Positions 8,747 through 18,313 of a stretch of 64,000 nucleotides of DNA are shown here, piece by piece; within the stretch, counting starts at the first letter, position 1; each line of letters begins with the position of its first letter. Source of the DNA: Janthinobacterium sp. PC23-8 (GTDB lineage: Bacteria; Pseudomonadota; Gammaproteobacteria; Burkholderiales; Burkholderiaceae_D); assembly GCF_002250505.1 (NCBI RefSeq), contig NZ_NJGY01000001.1, positions 1,044,151 to 1,108,150 of the forward strand, given 5' to 3'. The position numbers were made by a program, and so were the translations under genes. The notes under the pieces were generated by a model. That model had not been told where the DNA came from, did not search any database, and saw only the letters and a list, made by a program, of their open reading frames with translations.

Positions 8747-10093
8747 ATGCACGAGAACGCCATAGCCGCCATCCCTGCCCCCGAGCCTGTCAGCCTGCGC
8801 AGCGCCTTCTGGTACTGGCTCAAGCTGGGTTGCGTCAGCTTTGGCGGCCCGGCCGGGCAGATCGCCATGATGCATGCGGAACTGGTGGAAAAGCGGCGCT
8901 GGATTTCCGAGCAGCGCTTTCTGCATGCGCTCAATTACTGCATGCTGCTGCCGGGCCCGGAAGCGACCCAGCTGGCCATCTATATCGGCTGGCTGATGCA
9001 CCGCACGCGCGGCGGACTCGTGGCCGGTCTGCTGTTTTTGTTGCCGTCCTTGCTGCTGCTGATCATGCTGTCGTGGATCTACATGGCCTACGGGCATGTC
9101 AGCGCAATTGCCGGCGTACTGTACGGTGTCAAGCCGGCCGTCGTCGCGCTGGTGCTGGCGGCCGCCTGGCGGCTGGGGCGGCGCACCTTGCGCACGCCCG
9201 GCCTGCAGCTGATCGCCTTGCTCGCGCTGCTGGCCCTGGCCGTGTTCCAGCTGCCGTTTCCGCTGATCGTGCTGGGCGCCGCCGTGCTGGGCGCGGCAGG
9301 AGGCTATCTGCTGCCGAAGCAGTTCCATACCGGCAGCGCCAGGCATGGCGGCAAACAAAACCATGGACCGGCCCTGATCGACGACCATACTCCCAGCCCA
9401 GTCCACGCGCGCTTCGGCTGGCCGCGCTTGTTGATGACGTCCCTGCTGGGCCTGCTGATGATCGTGCTGTCCTGGCTGCTGCTGGCCTGGCTCGGTGGAC
9501 GCGGGCAGCCGCTGGCGCAGATGGCGGTATTTTTCAGCAAGGCCGCGCTGCTGACCTTTGGCGGCGCCTACGCCGTGCTGCCGTACCTGCACCAGGGCGC
9601 CGTCGACCACTATCATTGGCTCAGCAGCGCACAAATGATGGACGGCCTGGCGCTGGGCGAAACCACGCCCGGCCCGTTGATCATGATCGTCGCCTTTATC
9701 GGCTTTGTCGGCGCCTGGGGCCAGTCCCTGTTCGGCGACCAGTTGTGGCTGGCGGGCCTATGCGGCGCGCTGGTGACGGCCTGGTTCACCTTCCTGCCGT
9801 CCTTTGTTTTCATTTTTGCCGGCGCGCCGCTGGTGGAAGCGACGCGCGGCAATCTGCACCTCGACGCGCCGTTGAACGCCGTCTCGGCGGCCGTGGTCGG
9901 CGTGATCGCCAGCCTGGCGCTGTTCTTCGCCCAGCATGTGTTCCGGCTGGAACTGGCGCTGCCGCACTGGGACTGGCTGGCGATCGCCATCGCCGTGACG
10001 GCCAGCGTGGCGCTGATCAACTATCAGGTCGGCACCATCAAATTGCTGCTCGCCTGTGCCATCTTCGGCCTCGTGCTATCGTATCTGCCTTGA
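8747..10093 (+). CDS. chrA: Chromate transporter, long-chain CHR family
   Basis: A 448-residue inner-membrane protein that exports chromate. Two homologous CHR halves are visible: the first opens with FWYWLKLGCVSFGGPAGQIAMMH at about residues 21-43, the second with FFSKAALLTFGGAYAVLPYL at about 263-282. Each is followed by several hydrophobic helices, about ten in total. The first in-frame ATG, 8747, was chosen; a TTG at 8732 is in frame but lacks a better ribosome site. Length fits two-domain ChrA (about 400-450). Its own promoter must lie in the short gap after the rne terminator. Confidence 0.9.
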   Translation: MHENAIAAIPAPEPVSLRSAFWYWLKLGCVSFGGPAGQIAMMHAELVEKRRWISEQRFLHALNYCMLLPGPEATQLAIYIGWLMHRTRGGLVAGLLFLLPSLLLLIMLSWIYMAYGHVSAIAGVLYGVKPAVVALVLAAAWRLGRRTLRTPGLQLIALLALLALAVFQLPFPLIVLGAAVLGAAGGYLLPKQFHTGSARHGGKQNHGPALIDDHTPSPVHARFGWPRLLMTSLLGLLMIVLSWLLLAWLGGRGQPLAQMAVFFSKAALLTFGGAYAVLPYLHQGAVDHYHWLSSAQMMDGLALGETTPGPLIMIVAFIGFVGAWGQSLFGDQLWLAGLCGALVTAWFTFLPSFVFIFAGAPLVEATRGNLHLDAPLNAVSAAVVGVIASLALFFAQHVFRLELALPHWDWLAIAIAVTASVALINYQVGTIKLLLACAIFGLVLSYLP

Positions 10094-10120
10094 ACGACTA
10101 AAGGCCGTGGCAACCCATTC

Positions 10121-11242
10121 ATGCTTGACAAGATTATCTACCTGGCCGAAGCGCGCCATGGCGCGCTGGCCGTACCGCAGCAGCTGGAACAGCCCACCGG
10201 CAGCGTGGCCGACCGCCTGGGCCGGCCCCTGCACGACCTGCGCATTTCGATCACCGACCGCTGCAATTTCCGTTGCGTGTATTGCATGCCGAAAGACGTG
10301 TTCGACAAGAACCATGTCTATCTGCCGCACACGGCCTTGTTGTCGTTCGAGGAAATCACGCGCATCGCGCGCCTGTTCGTGGCGCACGGCGTGGAGAAAA
10401 TCCGCCTCACCGGCGGCGAGCCGCTGCTGCGCAAGAACATCGAACGCCTGGTCGCCATGCTGGCCGCACTGCGCACGCCGTCGGGCCAGCCGCTGGACCT
10501 GACCCTCACCACCAACGGTTCATTGCTGGCCAAAAAGGCGCAATCGCTGAAAGATGCAGGCCTGAACCGCGTCACCGTCTCGCTCGATTCGCTCGACGAC
10601 GCCACCTTCAAGCGCATGAACGATGTCGACTTTGCCGTCGCCGACGTGCTGCATGGCGTCGATGTGGCGCATCAGATGGGCCTGGGACCGATCAAGATCA
10701 ATATGGTAGTCAAGGCCGGCATGAACGACCAGGAAATTGTGCCGATGGCGCGCCACTTCAAGCACACGCCGTATATCTTGCGCTTTATCGAATACATGGA
10801 CGTCGGCGCCTCGAACGGCTGGGATCTGAAAGAGGTGATTCCCTCGGCGGAGGTGGCGCGCCGCATCGGCGAACAGATGCCCCTGGCGCCGGTCGATCCG
10901 AACTATACCGGCGAGACCGCCTCGCGCTGGCGCTACCTCGACGGCGGCGGCGAGATCGGTCTCATTTCCAGCGTCACGCAGGCGTTCTGCGCGGATTGCA
11001 GCCGCGCCCGCCTGTCGACCGAAGGCAAGCTCTACACTTGCCTGTTTGCCAGCGGCGGCCACGACTTGCGCGCCCTGCTGCGCGACGGCCGCAGCGACGC
11101 CGAAATTTCCAGCGCCGTGGCGCAGTTATGGCGCGGACGCGGCGACCGTTACTCGGCACTGCGCACCAGCCAGACCAATCTGGCGGGCCAGGCACTTGAG
11201 CCAGGCAAAAAGAAAGTGGAAATGTCGTATATCGGCGGCTGA
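10121..11242 (+). CDS. moaA: GTP 3',8-cyclase MoaA
   Basis: A 373-residue radical SAM enzyme for the first step of molybdenum cofactor synthesis, cyclising GTP to the cPMP precursor. The N-terminal cluster is CNFRCVYC (Cys48, 52 and 55). The second [4Fe-4S] site uses Cys290, Cys293 and Cys307 (CADC ... YTC). The protein ends in the Gly-Gly that is essential in MoaA. The N-terminus carries about 30 residues more than E. coli MoaA. It is followed 65 bp later by the mobA-moeA fusion, forming a small cofactor locus. Confidence 0.95.
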   Translation: MLDKIIYLAEARHGALAVPQQLEQPTGSVADRLGRPLHDLRISITDRCNFRCVYCMPKDVFDKNHVYLPHTALLSFEEITRIARLFVAHGVEKIRLTGGEPLLRKNIERLVAMLAALRTPSGQPLDLTLTTNGSLLAKKAQSLKDAGLNRVTVSLDSLDDATFKRMNDVDFAVADVLHGVDVAHQMGLGPIKINMVVKAGMNDQEIVPMARHFKHTPYILRFIEYMDVGASNGWDLKEVIPSAEVARRIGEQMPLAPVDPNYTGETASRWRYLDGGGEIGLISSVTQAFCADCSRARLSTEGKLYTCLFASGGHDLRALLRDGRSDAEISSAVAQLWRGRGDRYSALRTSQTNLAGQALEPGKKKVEMSYIGG

Positions 11243-11307
11243 TTTGCGCCCGCCGGCCATCGCCGCTGCTACCATGGCGTCTGCAATCACCACCACCAGG
11301 CATCCGC

Positions 11308-13149
11308 ATGATAGCCAAACACGATATTACCGGCCTGATACTGGCCGGCGGCCTGGGCACGCGCATGGGCCAGCAGGACAAGGGCATGCTGGCGCTGCAC
11401 GGCCAGCCGCTGGCGCTGCACGTGCTGCAGCGCCTGGCGCCGCAGGTCGGCGCGCTGGCCTTCAATGTCAACGAGCACCATGAACACTACACCGGCTTCG
11501 GTTTGCCCATCTGGCCCGATGACCTCAGCAATCATTGCGGCCCGCTGGCCGGCTTGCAAAGCGGCTTGCGCCGCGCCAGCACGCCGTATCTGTTGACGGC
11601 GCCGTGCGACTCGCCACTGTTGCCGCCGGACCTGGCCAGCCGCCTGGCGGCCGGCCTGCTGGCGCACGAGGCCGACCTGGCGATTGCCGTCACCGAGGAA
11701 GCCGATACCGATGGCGGCGCGCCCCGGCGCCGGCGCCATCCCGTGTTTTGCCTGGTTAAAACTTCCGCCCTGCCCCGGCTCGATGCCTGTCTGGCCAGCG
11801 GCGAGCGCCGCGTCGGCGCCTGGCATGGCGACCTGAAACTGGCCGAAGTGCTGTTCGAGGATGGCACGGCGTTTCGCAATATCAATACCCCCGAGGAACT
11901 GGCCCAACTGAACGCCGACGCCATGCCGGTGGACATGGCGCAAGCGCTGCTGGCCGCCAGCGTCACGCCGGTGACCGAAGTGGAAAGCCTGCCGCTGGCG
12001 CGGGCGCTGGGGCGCATTCTGGCGTGTGATATCGTCTCGCCGATCAGCGTGCCCGCGCATGACAATTCGGCCATGGACGGCTACGCCCTGCATGGCGCCG
12101 ACCTGGCCGGCGACGTCCCGCTGACCCTGGCGGTGGCCGACACCATCCTGGCCGGGCGACCGGGCACGGTGGCCATCGCGGCCGGGCAATGCGCGCGCAT
12201 CATGACGGGCGCCGTGATGCCGGCCGGCTGCGACAGCGTGCTGCCGCAGGAGCTGGTGCTCACGGCAAGCGAGCAAACCATTACCCTCAATCCCGATGCG
12301 ATACGGCCCGGCGACAACCGCCGCTTCAAGGGTGAAGACCTGATGCAGGGCCAGCCGGCGCTGCTGCAAGGCAAGCGCCTCGGTCCGGCGGAACTGGGTT
12401 TGCTCGCCTCGCTGGGCATTGCCGAAGTGGCGGTGCGGCGCCGGCTGCGGGTGGCGTTCTTTTCCACCGGCGACGAATTGCGCCAGCCTGGCGAGCCGCT
12501 GGCCGCCGGCAGCATCTATGACAGCAACCGCTACACCCTGCTGGGCATGCTGGAGCGTCTGGGCTGCGAACCGCTCGACCTGGGCAGCGTGCGGGACCAG
12601 CCCGCAGCGCTGGAAGCGGCCTTGCGCGGCGCCTGCGCCAAAGCCGACGTCATCATCACCTCGGGCGGGGTGTCGAGCGGCGCGGCCGACCATACGCGCG
12701 AGATCCTGGCGCGGCTGGGCAAGGTAGCCTTCTGGCAAATCAACATGCGACCGGGCCGTCCCATGGCCTTCGGCACCATCCACGCCGACGGCCACTCGGC
12801 CCTGCTGCTGGGGCTGCCCGGCAATCCGGTGGCGGTGATGGCGACGTTCTATTTCCTGGCGCGCCCGACCCTGCTGCGCATGATGGGCGCCAACGCGCAA
12901 GACTTGCCCTTGCTCAGCGTGCCGGCGCAGGCGGCGATCCGCAAGAAACGCGGCCGCACCGAATACCAGCGCGGCATCGTCGAGCGCGACACAAACGGCC
13001 GCCAGCAGGTGCGCGTGACGGGCGCGCAAGGCTCGGGCATCCTCAGTTCGATGAGCCAGGCCAACTGCATGATCGTGTTGCATGCGCACCAAGGTCATGT
13101 GGCGGCCGGCGAACTGGTCGATATCGTGCTGTTCCACGGCCTGGTCTGA
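11308..13149 (+). CDS. mobA/moeA: MobA-MoeA fusion: Mo cofactor guanylyltransferase / molybdopterin molybdotransferase
   Basis: One 613-residue frame joins two cofactor enzymes. Residues 1 to about 205 are MobA, which attaches GMP to Mo-molybdopterin; the nucleotide loop LAGGLGTRMGQQDKG is at about 12-26. Residues about 212-613 are MoeA, which inserts molybdate into adenylated molybdopterin; DNSAMDGYA lies near 251-259 and TSGGVSSGAAD near 451-461. The joint is short (EELAQLNADAMPVDMAQALL), so an internal ATG at the MoeA start is possible. No stop or frameshift is seen between the parts. Organisms usually encode these separately. It lies downstream of moaA and converges on rmuC with a 15-bp gap. 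Confidence 0.9.
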   Translation: MIAKHDITGLILAGGLGTRMGQQDKGMLALHGQPLALHVLQRLAPQVGALAFNVNEHHEHYTGFGLPIWPDDLSNHCGPLAGLQSGLRRASTPYLLTAPCDSPLLPPDLASRLAAGLLAHEADLAIAVTEEADTDGGAPRRRRHPVFCLVKTSALPRLDACLASGERRVGAWHGDLKLAEVLFEDGTAFRNINTPEELAQLNADAMPVDMAQALLAASVTPVTEVESLPLARALGRILACDIVSPISVPAHDNSAMDGYALHGADLAGDVPLTLAVADTILAGRPGTVAIAAGQCARIMTGAVMPAGCDSVLPQELVLTASEQTITLNPDAIRPGDNRRFKGEDLMQGQPALLQGKRLGPAELGLLASLGIAEVAVRRRLRVAFFSTGDELRQPGEPLAAGSIYDSNRYTLLGMLERLGCEPLDLGSVRDQPAALEAALRGACAKADVIITSGGVSSGAADHTREILARLGKVAFWQINMRPGRPMAFGTIHADGHSALLLGLPGNPVAVMATFYFLARPTLLRMMGANAQDLPLLSVPAQAAIRKKRGRTEYQRGIVERDTNGRQQVRVTGAQGSGILSSMSQANCMIVLHAHQGHVAAGELVDIVLFHGLV

Positions 13150-13164
13150 AAGCCGGGGCGGCGA

Positions 13165-14565
13165 TTACTTCCCGGCAGGTTCTTCGCCAGCTTCGCCCAG
13201 CAGCAGCGCTGCCGTCTCGCCCGGCAAGGCCTCCACCGACTTGAGCTTGCGCGCCATTTGCCGGCTGCGCACTTCGGCGCTTTCGATATTCCTGGCCGCC
13301 TTTTCCAGGGTCAAACGGGTTTGCGACAGCACCTCGCCGAACTTGCCGAACTCGGTCTTCACGGCGCCCAGCACCTGCCACACTTCCGATGAACGCTTTT
13401 CCAGCGCCAGCGTCCGGAAGCCCATCTGCAGGCTGTTGAGCAAGGCGGACAGGGTTGACGGGCCGGCGATGCTGACCCGGTGCACGCGCTGCAGGTCGTC
13501 GGCCAGGCCCGGCCGGCGCATTACTTCCGCGTACAGGCCTTCGGTGGGCAGGAACAGGATCGCGAAGTCGGTGGTGTTGGGCGGTAACAGGTATTTGTCG
13601 GCGATGGTTTTCGCTTCGCCGCGCACGGCGCGCTCCAGTTCGCGCCCCGCTTGCAGCACGCCTTCCGCATCGGCCCGTTCGGCCGCATCGACCAGCCGTT
13701 CGTATTGCTCCTTGGGAAACTTCGCATCGATCGGCATCCACACGGGCGGCCCGCCATCGACCAGCCCCGGCAGTTTTAACGCAAACTCGACCCTGGCGCC
13801 GCTGCCGGGCACGGTTTCCACGTTTTTCGCGTACTGGTCGACGGTGAGCACCTGCTCCAGCAGCATCTCCAGCTGCACCTCGCCCCAGGTACCGCGCGTC
13901 TTGACATTGGTCAGTACCCGCTTCAGGTCGCCGACGCCGAGCGCCAGCTGCTGCATTTCGCCGAGGCCCTGGTGGACTTTTTCCAGTCGCTCCGACACTT
14001 GCCGGAACGAGGCCGTGAGGCGCGTTTCCAGGGTGGCGTGCAGCTTTTCATCGACCGTCTTGCGCATCTCTTCCAGGCGCGCCCCATTATCCATCTGCAA
14101 GTCGCGGATCTTGCTCTCCAGGGTGGCGCGCACTTCCAGCATGCGCTGCGCATTCGACTCGGTCAGCTGGGACAGGGTCTGGTTGGTGCTGTCGGCAAAG
14201 CGCGCCAGGCTTTGCGCCTGTTCTTCGCGCCCGACCTTGCCCTGCGCCTGGATCTGCGTGCGCAGGCTGTCGAGCTGCTGCAAGGTGGCGGCCTGGAACT
14301 GCGCCAGGCCGGCGGCCAGGTCCTGCCGCGTGGCCTGCGCCGACGCCTGCAATTGCAGCCGCACTTCGCGCTCGACCCGGTCGATGCGTTCCAGGCTTTG
14401 CGCCTGATGCTGCTGCACCAGCGCCAGGGTGGTGGCGCCGTCGCCAGCGGCGGCAGCAAAGGCGCGGGGCCGCAGCAGCAGCAGCAGCAGCAGCAGCAGC
14501 GCAATCAGCAAGACGACGACGGCGGCGACGGCACCGAGCAGTCCATAGAATTGGAGCGAAGTCAT
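13165..14565 (-). CDS. rmuC: DNA recombination protein RmuC
   Basis: A 466-residue protein of the RmuC family, which limits inverted-repeat rearrangements and carries a nuclease-like fold. Residues 1-32 form one membrane anchor with an uninterrupted run of about ten Leu. A long coiled coil follows to about residue 200 (many Gln, Glu and Leu heptads). The conserved core is at about 210-400, including TRGTWGEVQLEMLLEQ, PIDAKFP and FLPTEGLYAEV. Part of the poly-Leu is encoded by nine perfect GCA/TGC units at 14472-14498. It is 5 bp from the upstream globin gene and probably co-transcribed. Confidence 0.92.
   Translation of the reverse strand: MTSLQFYGLLGAVAAVVVLLIALLLLLLLLLRPRAFAAAAGDGATTLALVQQHQAQSLERIDRVEREVRLQLQASAQATRQDLAAGLAQFQAATLQQLDSLRTQIQAQGKVGREEQAQSLARFADSTNQTLSQLTESNAQRMLEVRATLESKIRDLQMDNGARLEEMRKTVDEKLHATLETRLTASFRQVSERLEKVHQGLGEMQQLALGVGDLKRVLTNVKTRGTWGEVQLEMLLEQVLTVDQYAKNVETVPGSGARVEFALKLPGLVDGGPPVWMPIDAKFPKEQYERLVDAAERADAEGVLQAGRELERAVRGEAKTIADKYLLPPNTTDFAILFLPTEGLYAEVMRRPGLADDLQRVHRVSIAGPSTLSALLNSLQMGFRTLALEKRSSEVWQVLGAVKTEFGKFGEVLSQTRLTLEKAARNIESAEVRSRQMARKLKSVEALPGETAALLLGEAGEEPAGK
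14472..14498. repeat. Trinucleotide microsatellite (GCA)9
   Basis: Nine perfect GCA units on the plus strand, read as Leu codons in the membrane anchor of rmuC on the minus strand. Length changes by slippage would keep the frame and only alter helix length. Confidence 0.9.
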
Positions 14566-14569
14566 GGCG

Positions 14570-14974
14570 TCAGTCGGGTTTGTTGCGCATCCAGTCGGCG
14601 GTCTGATAGAACGACTCCATCAGGCGCACGCGCAAGGCCTCCTCGATGCAGGTGTCTTCCATGGCCCAGGCCATGGCGCGCAGCCACTGGTCGCGCTCGC
14701 TGGTACCGATGGCATACGGCAGGTGGCGCGCGCGCAGGCGCGGGTGGCCGAATCGTTCAATATACAAGTCCGGCCCGCCCATCCATCCCGTCAGGAAGAA
14801 ATACAGCTTGTCGCGCGAGCCTTCGGTCGAGGCCGGATGCATGCTGCGGATGCCGGAAAATTCCGGTTCCAGTTCCATCAGGTCATAAAAGCGGTCGACC
14901 ATCTGGCGCAGCACGGCGGCGCCGCCGATGGTCTCGTACAGGGTGGGGGCGGTGGTATCGGTCATGGCCGTCAT
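14570..14974 (-). CDS. Group II truncated haemoglobin
   Basis: A 134-residue globin of the 2-on-2 trHb2 type (E. coli YjbI and Mycobacterium GlbO relatives). Expected haem-pocket residues are visible: Tyr30 at B10 (RFYDLM), proximal His84 at F8 (RARHLPYAIG) and Trp97 at G8 (RDQWLRAM). The Pro-rich EF turn motif GHPRLRARHLP is typical. It is cytosolic, with likely roles in O2/NO chemistry or redox sensing. It is upstream of rmuC in the same direction with 4 bp between them. The first ATG is used; MTD at residue 4 is an alternative start. Confidence 0.9.
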   Translation of the reverse strand: MTAMTDTTAPTLYETIGGAAVLRQMVDRFYDLMELEPEFSGIRSMHPASTEGSRDKLYFFLTGWMGGPDLYIERFGHPRLRARHLPYAIGTSERDQWLRAMAWAMEDTCIEEALRVRLMESFYQTADWMRNKPD

Positions 14975-15060
14975 GATAGCGCAAGTGGCCGCCCTCGTCC
15001 CCGATGCAATGCCACAATAAACAGCAATATACTTGACTACTCAAGCTTTAATCAACTACC

Positions 15061-16359
15061 ATGCAATTTTTAACCACAGCCGAGCTCAATATGACTACCG
15101 CCGCCACCGCCCACTTAATGCGCAACACCAATTTCCGCTGGCTACTGGGCGGCGGTCTGATCTCCATGCTGGGCGACCAATTCAGCCTGCTGGCCCTGCC
15201 CTGGCTGGTGCTGAGCCTGACTGGCGACAGTCTCAGCCTGGGCTTCGCGGTGGCCCTGATGGGCGCACCGCGCGCCTTGCTCATCTTGCTGGGCGGCACG
15301 GTCGCCGACCGCTACTCGGCGCGGACAGTGATCATGACGAGCAAATTGCTCAATGCCGCCATCCTGTTGCTGCTGGCCGCCTTGCTGATGCTGGGCCACG
15401 CCAGCGTGGCGCTGGCGTATGGCGCCGCGCTGGCGCTGGGCATCGCTGCGGCTATCGCCATTCCCGCCGGCACGGCAATCTTGCCGCAGGCGCTGCCGGC
15501 GCCAGCGCTGCAGACGGCCAACAGCATGCTGATGGGCGCGCGCCAGCTGGCGCTGCTTGCAGGCCCCCTGCTGGCGGCGCTGCTCTTCCAGGCTCCCCAT
15601 GGCGCGCGGCAAACCGGCATGGCGGCGCTGGCCGCAGCCTTTGCCATCGATGCGCTGACGTTTCTGCTGTCGGCCTGGACCTTGCAAAAAGTCAGCCTGC
15701 GGCCACTGCCAGCCGCCGCCACGGTGCAGGGCCTGTGGCGCGACATGGCAGAGGGCCTGGCCATGGTGTGGCGCGACCGGGCCTTGCGCAGTTGCTATCT
15801 TTACTGGGCGGTGGCGGCGTTCTTTGTCATCGGGCCGCTGCAAGTGGCGCTGCCCGTGCTGGCCAGCGAACGCCTGCAAGGCGCGTCCGCGCTGGGCCTG
15901 CTGCTGGGCGCGCATGGCGCCGGCACCCTGGCGGGCATGCTGGCCTCCGGCCTGGGCGGCGCCTGGCTGCGGCGCCGCTTCGGCGCCACCCTCTTGAGCA
16001 TCGACGCCGTCGTCAGCGTACTGCTGATGGCGCTGGGGCAGATCGGCAGCAGCTGGCAGGGCGTGGTCTTGCTGGCACTGACAGGCATGCTGTCCGGCTA
16101 TCTGCAAGTGGCCATCTTTACCTGGATACAACGGCGCGTGGCGCCAGCCATGCTGGGCCGGGCAATGGCCTTGTTCATGAGTATTTTTCTGGGACTCGCG
16201 CCCCTGTCGGCGGCGGCCACCGGTGCGCTGCTGCGCCATCTCGGCGTGGGCGAGCTGTTCTGCGCCGGTGGCGCCATGCTGCTGGCCGCCGCCGTCGCCG
16301 CCGCCCTGTGGACCAACATTCCACGCATCGCGGCAAGCGGCCATGTGATGGAGCCTTGA
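15061..16359 (+). CDS. MFS transporter, DHA3-like exporter
   Basis: A 432-residue integral membrane protein with about 12 hydrophobic helices. The N-terminal part LLGGGLISMLGDQFSLLALPWL and the loop GGTVADRYSAR after helix 2 are typical of DHA3-type drug and siderophore exporters of the MFS. The first ATG lacks a clear ribosome site; the ATG at 15091 (MTTAATAH) is an equally likely start. A MarR-family gene follows in the same direction after 76 bp and probably controls it. The substrate is unknown. Confidence 0.85.
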   Translation: MQFLTTAELNMTTAATAHLMRNTNFRWLLGGGLISMLGDQFSLLALPWLVLSLTGDSLSLGFAVALMGAPRALLILLGGTVADRYSARTVIMTSKLLNAAILLLLAALLMLGHASVALAYGAALALGIAAAIAIPAGTAILPQALPAPALQTANSMLMGARQLALLAGPLLAALLFQAPHGARQTGMAALAAAFAIDALTFLLSAWTLQKVSLRPLPAAATVQGLWRDMAEGLAMVWRDRALRSCYLYWAVAAFFVIGPLQVALPVLASERLQGASALGLLLGAHGAGTLAGMLASGLGGAWLRRRFGATLLSIDAVVSVLLMALGQIGSSWQGVVLLALTGMLSGYLQVAIFTWIQRRVAPAMLGRAMALFMSIFLGLAPLSAAATGALLRHLGVGELFCAGGAMLLAAAVAAALWTNIPRIAASGHVMEP

Positions 16360-16435
16360 GGCCAGCGCACGCTGATGCGCGGTCATGCCTTATACTTGCG
16401 CGCTCAAGCATTTCGCTGCGCATGAAAAGGATGGC

Positions 16436-16903
16436 ATGACCGATCACACTCCAGCATTGCCCGATGGCGCCAGCGCGCTCGATTTTTGCCTGCGCCTGGC
16501 ACGCGCCCAGGCGGTGCTGGTACGCCGCTTCGACAGCATGCTCGGCAATCTGCATGGCCTGAGCTTTGGCGACTACCAACTGCTGTTCCACTTGCAGCGC
16601 GCCCCGGGCGGGCGGCTGCGCCGCATCGACCTGGCCGAGCGCCTGGCGCTGACAGCGTCCGGCATCACGCGCTCGCTGATACCGCTGGAAAAGATAGGCC
16701 TGGTGGCGCGCCAGGCTGACGCACGCGATGCCCGCGTCGGCTATGCCGTCATCACGGCGGCGGGTCAATCCCTGCTGAGCGATGCCGATGCGACGGCGCA
16801 GGCGCTGGGCCAGGAGTTGCTGGGCAGCGCCAGCGCGCAACAGCTGGCCCCCTTGTCCATGCTGCTGGGCGCCATCGCCGGCAAGCTGCCTGCCAGCGGC
16901 TGA
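16436..16903 (+). CDS. MarR-family transcriptional regulator
   Basis: A 155-residue winged-helix regulator. The core LSFGDYQLLFHLQ, the recognition helix region RIDLAERLALTASGITRSLIPLEKIGLV and the wing RQADARDARVGYAVIT follow MarR order. The start at 16436 has AAAAGGA upstream; a longer frame to 16385 adds 17 residues unlike the family. It lies directly after the MFS exporter gene, the common MarR/exporter arrangement, so it probably represses that gene in response to a small ligand. Confidence 0.87.
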   Translation: MTDHTPALPDGASALDFCLRLARAQAVLVRRFDSMLGNLHGLSFGDYQLLFHLQRAPGGRLRRIDLAERLALTASGITRSLIPLEKIGLVARQADARDARVGYAVITAAGQSLLSDADATAQALGQELLGSASAQQLAPLSMLLGAIAGKLPASG

Positions 16904-16914
16904 CACGCCGCGCT

Positions 16915-18162
16915 TCACACCAGCGCCAGCTTGCGCAGGCGGCGCGTCGACGACCATTGTTCCAGCGCCACCTCGCCGCGTATCGCCGCGCAGCCGGCCA
17001 GTATGCGCTCGATGGCGGCGTCGTCGAGGCCGGCGTTCAGGGTCAGGCGCACCAGCGCGCGGTTTTTTGCCGTGGCCGGCGCACAAAACATGGCGCCATA
17101 GATACCGTGCCGTTCCAGCGCCTGGCGTAGCGCCAGGGTGGCCGGTTCGCCGCCCGCTTCGAGCGCGATGATCTGCTCGGTGCCGTCGCTGACGTTGTAG
17201 CCCAGTTCGCTCAAACCCTCGCGCAAACGGCGCGTATGGCGGCGCAAGGTGGCGCGCCGCGCATCGGCCCGCTTGATGAAGTCGAGCGCCGCTTCGAACC
17301 ACGCCAGTTCATGGGCCAGCAGACAGGAACTGAAGATGGCCGGTCGCGATTCGGACAGGAAATAGCCCTTGAACCGGCTGGAACAACTGATGAAGCCGGC
17401 CCGTCCGGCAAAGGCCTTGGCCAGGGAAGCAGTGCGAAAATGCACGCGGTGCTCGAGGCCCCACTCGACCACCAGCCCGGCGCCACCCGGGCCATGCGTG
17501 CCCAGCGAATGCGACTCGTCGACCACCACCACGCAATCGTGCGCCTCGGCGATATCGAGCAATTCCAGCAGCGGCGCCAGGCTGCCATTGGTGCTGTACA
17601 GGGCGTCAACGACGATCACGCCACGGCCGTGCTTGAGCACCTGACGCTGCAAATGACTCATGTCGTTATGCAGAAAGGCCACCGCCTGCGCCTGCGCCGA
17701 CAGCACCCCCTCCCATAGCGACGCATGGGCCTGCATGTCGAGATAGACGGGTATGCCGGGACCGGCGACGCATTGCAGCAGGCCCACATTGGCGGCCATG
17801 CCGGACTGCGCCAGGATGCCGTCTTCGGCGCCCATGAAATGGGCCAGCCGGCTTTCCAGCCGGTGCTGGGCGCTGCCTTCCTGCAAGTAGACGGCCGACA
17901 TCAGCAACTCGCCCGCGCTCGCTTGCAGGCTGGCGATCTGCGCCCCCACCAGCGCGGGCTCGGCAGCGATATCGAGGTAATCATTGCCTGCCAAAAAGAT
18001 TGCGTGCGCCGGTGTCGGCTGCCATGCATGCGGATGCTGGCCGCCCAGCAGTTTTTCGATGCGCGTGACGTGATGCGCATCCATGCGTTGCGTGATGTAG
18101 TCAGGCAAGCAGTGTTCGGCGCGTGGGGAGATCGGGACGTGGATGTGGGACGCGATGCTCAT
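16915..18162 (-). CDS. jqsA: Alpha-hydroxyketone autoinducer synthase, CqsA/LqsA family (JqsA)
   Basis: A 415-residue PLP-dependent acyltransferase of the alpha-oxoamine synthase group, making an alpha-hydroxyketone quorum-sensing signal. PLP-site residues are visible: VVVDESHSLGTHGPGG with Asp215 and His218, and the Schiff-base Lys249 in TASLAKAF. The start at 18162 has AAGGAGA 8 bp upstream; the longer frame to 18438 is not used. The gene is divergent from a kinase gene and a response regulator gene, the jqsA/jqsS/jqsR order described in Janthinobacterium and Duganella. A related enzyme such as 2-amino-3-ketobutyrate ligase is less likely given the context. Confidence 0.9.
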   Translation of the reverse strand: MSIASHIHVPISPRAEHCLPDYITQRMDAHHVTRIEKLLGGQHPHAWQPTPAHAIFLAGNDYLDIAAEPALVGAQIASLQASAGELLMSAVYLQEGSAQHRLESRLAHFMGAEDGILAQSGMAANVGLLQCVAGPGIPVYLDMQAHASLWEGVLSAQAQAVAFLHNDMSHLQRQVLKHGRGVIVVDALYSTNGSLAPLLELLDIAEAHDCVVVVDESHSLGTHGPGGAGLVVEWGLEHRVHFRTASLAKAFAGRAGFISCSSRFKGYFLSESRPAIFSSCLLAHELAWFEAALDFIKRADARRATLRRHTRRLREGLSELGYNVSDGTEQIIALEAGGEPATLALRQALERHGIYGAMFCAPATAKNRALVRLTLNAGLDDAAIERILAGCAAIRGEVALEQWSSTRRLRKLALV

Positions 18163-18313
18163 GGGTTTTCTCCTTGGGAATGTTTGTTGCAAATTAAAAC
18201 ATTGACCGGATAGCAAACCGAACCATTGACGTATATCAACCTCGCACCAGATTGGCCTCAAACAAAGCGAAATTACGCGATCATGAGGTCTTAATGAGAG
18301 GCAAGGTGTGTGC
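18163..18313. promoter_or_regulatory. jqsA/jqsS divergent promoter region
   Basis: This 151-bp gap must hold promoters for both directions. The motif CATTGAC occurs twice in the same orientation, at 18200-18206 and 18224-18230, 24 bp apart, which could be tandem -35 elements or a regulator site. GAGG/AAGG near 18297-18306 serves jqsS. Confidence 0.35.

Noticed and set aside
5329-8934. 1201-codon minus-strand frame opposite rne
   Set aside because: A shadow of the Arg/Ala-rich high-GC rne sequence; composition is Arg/His/Phe rich with no domain pattern.
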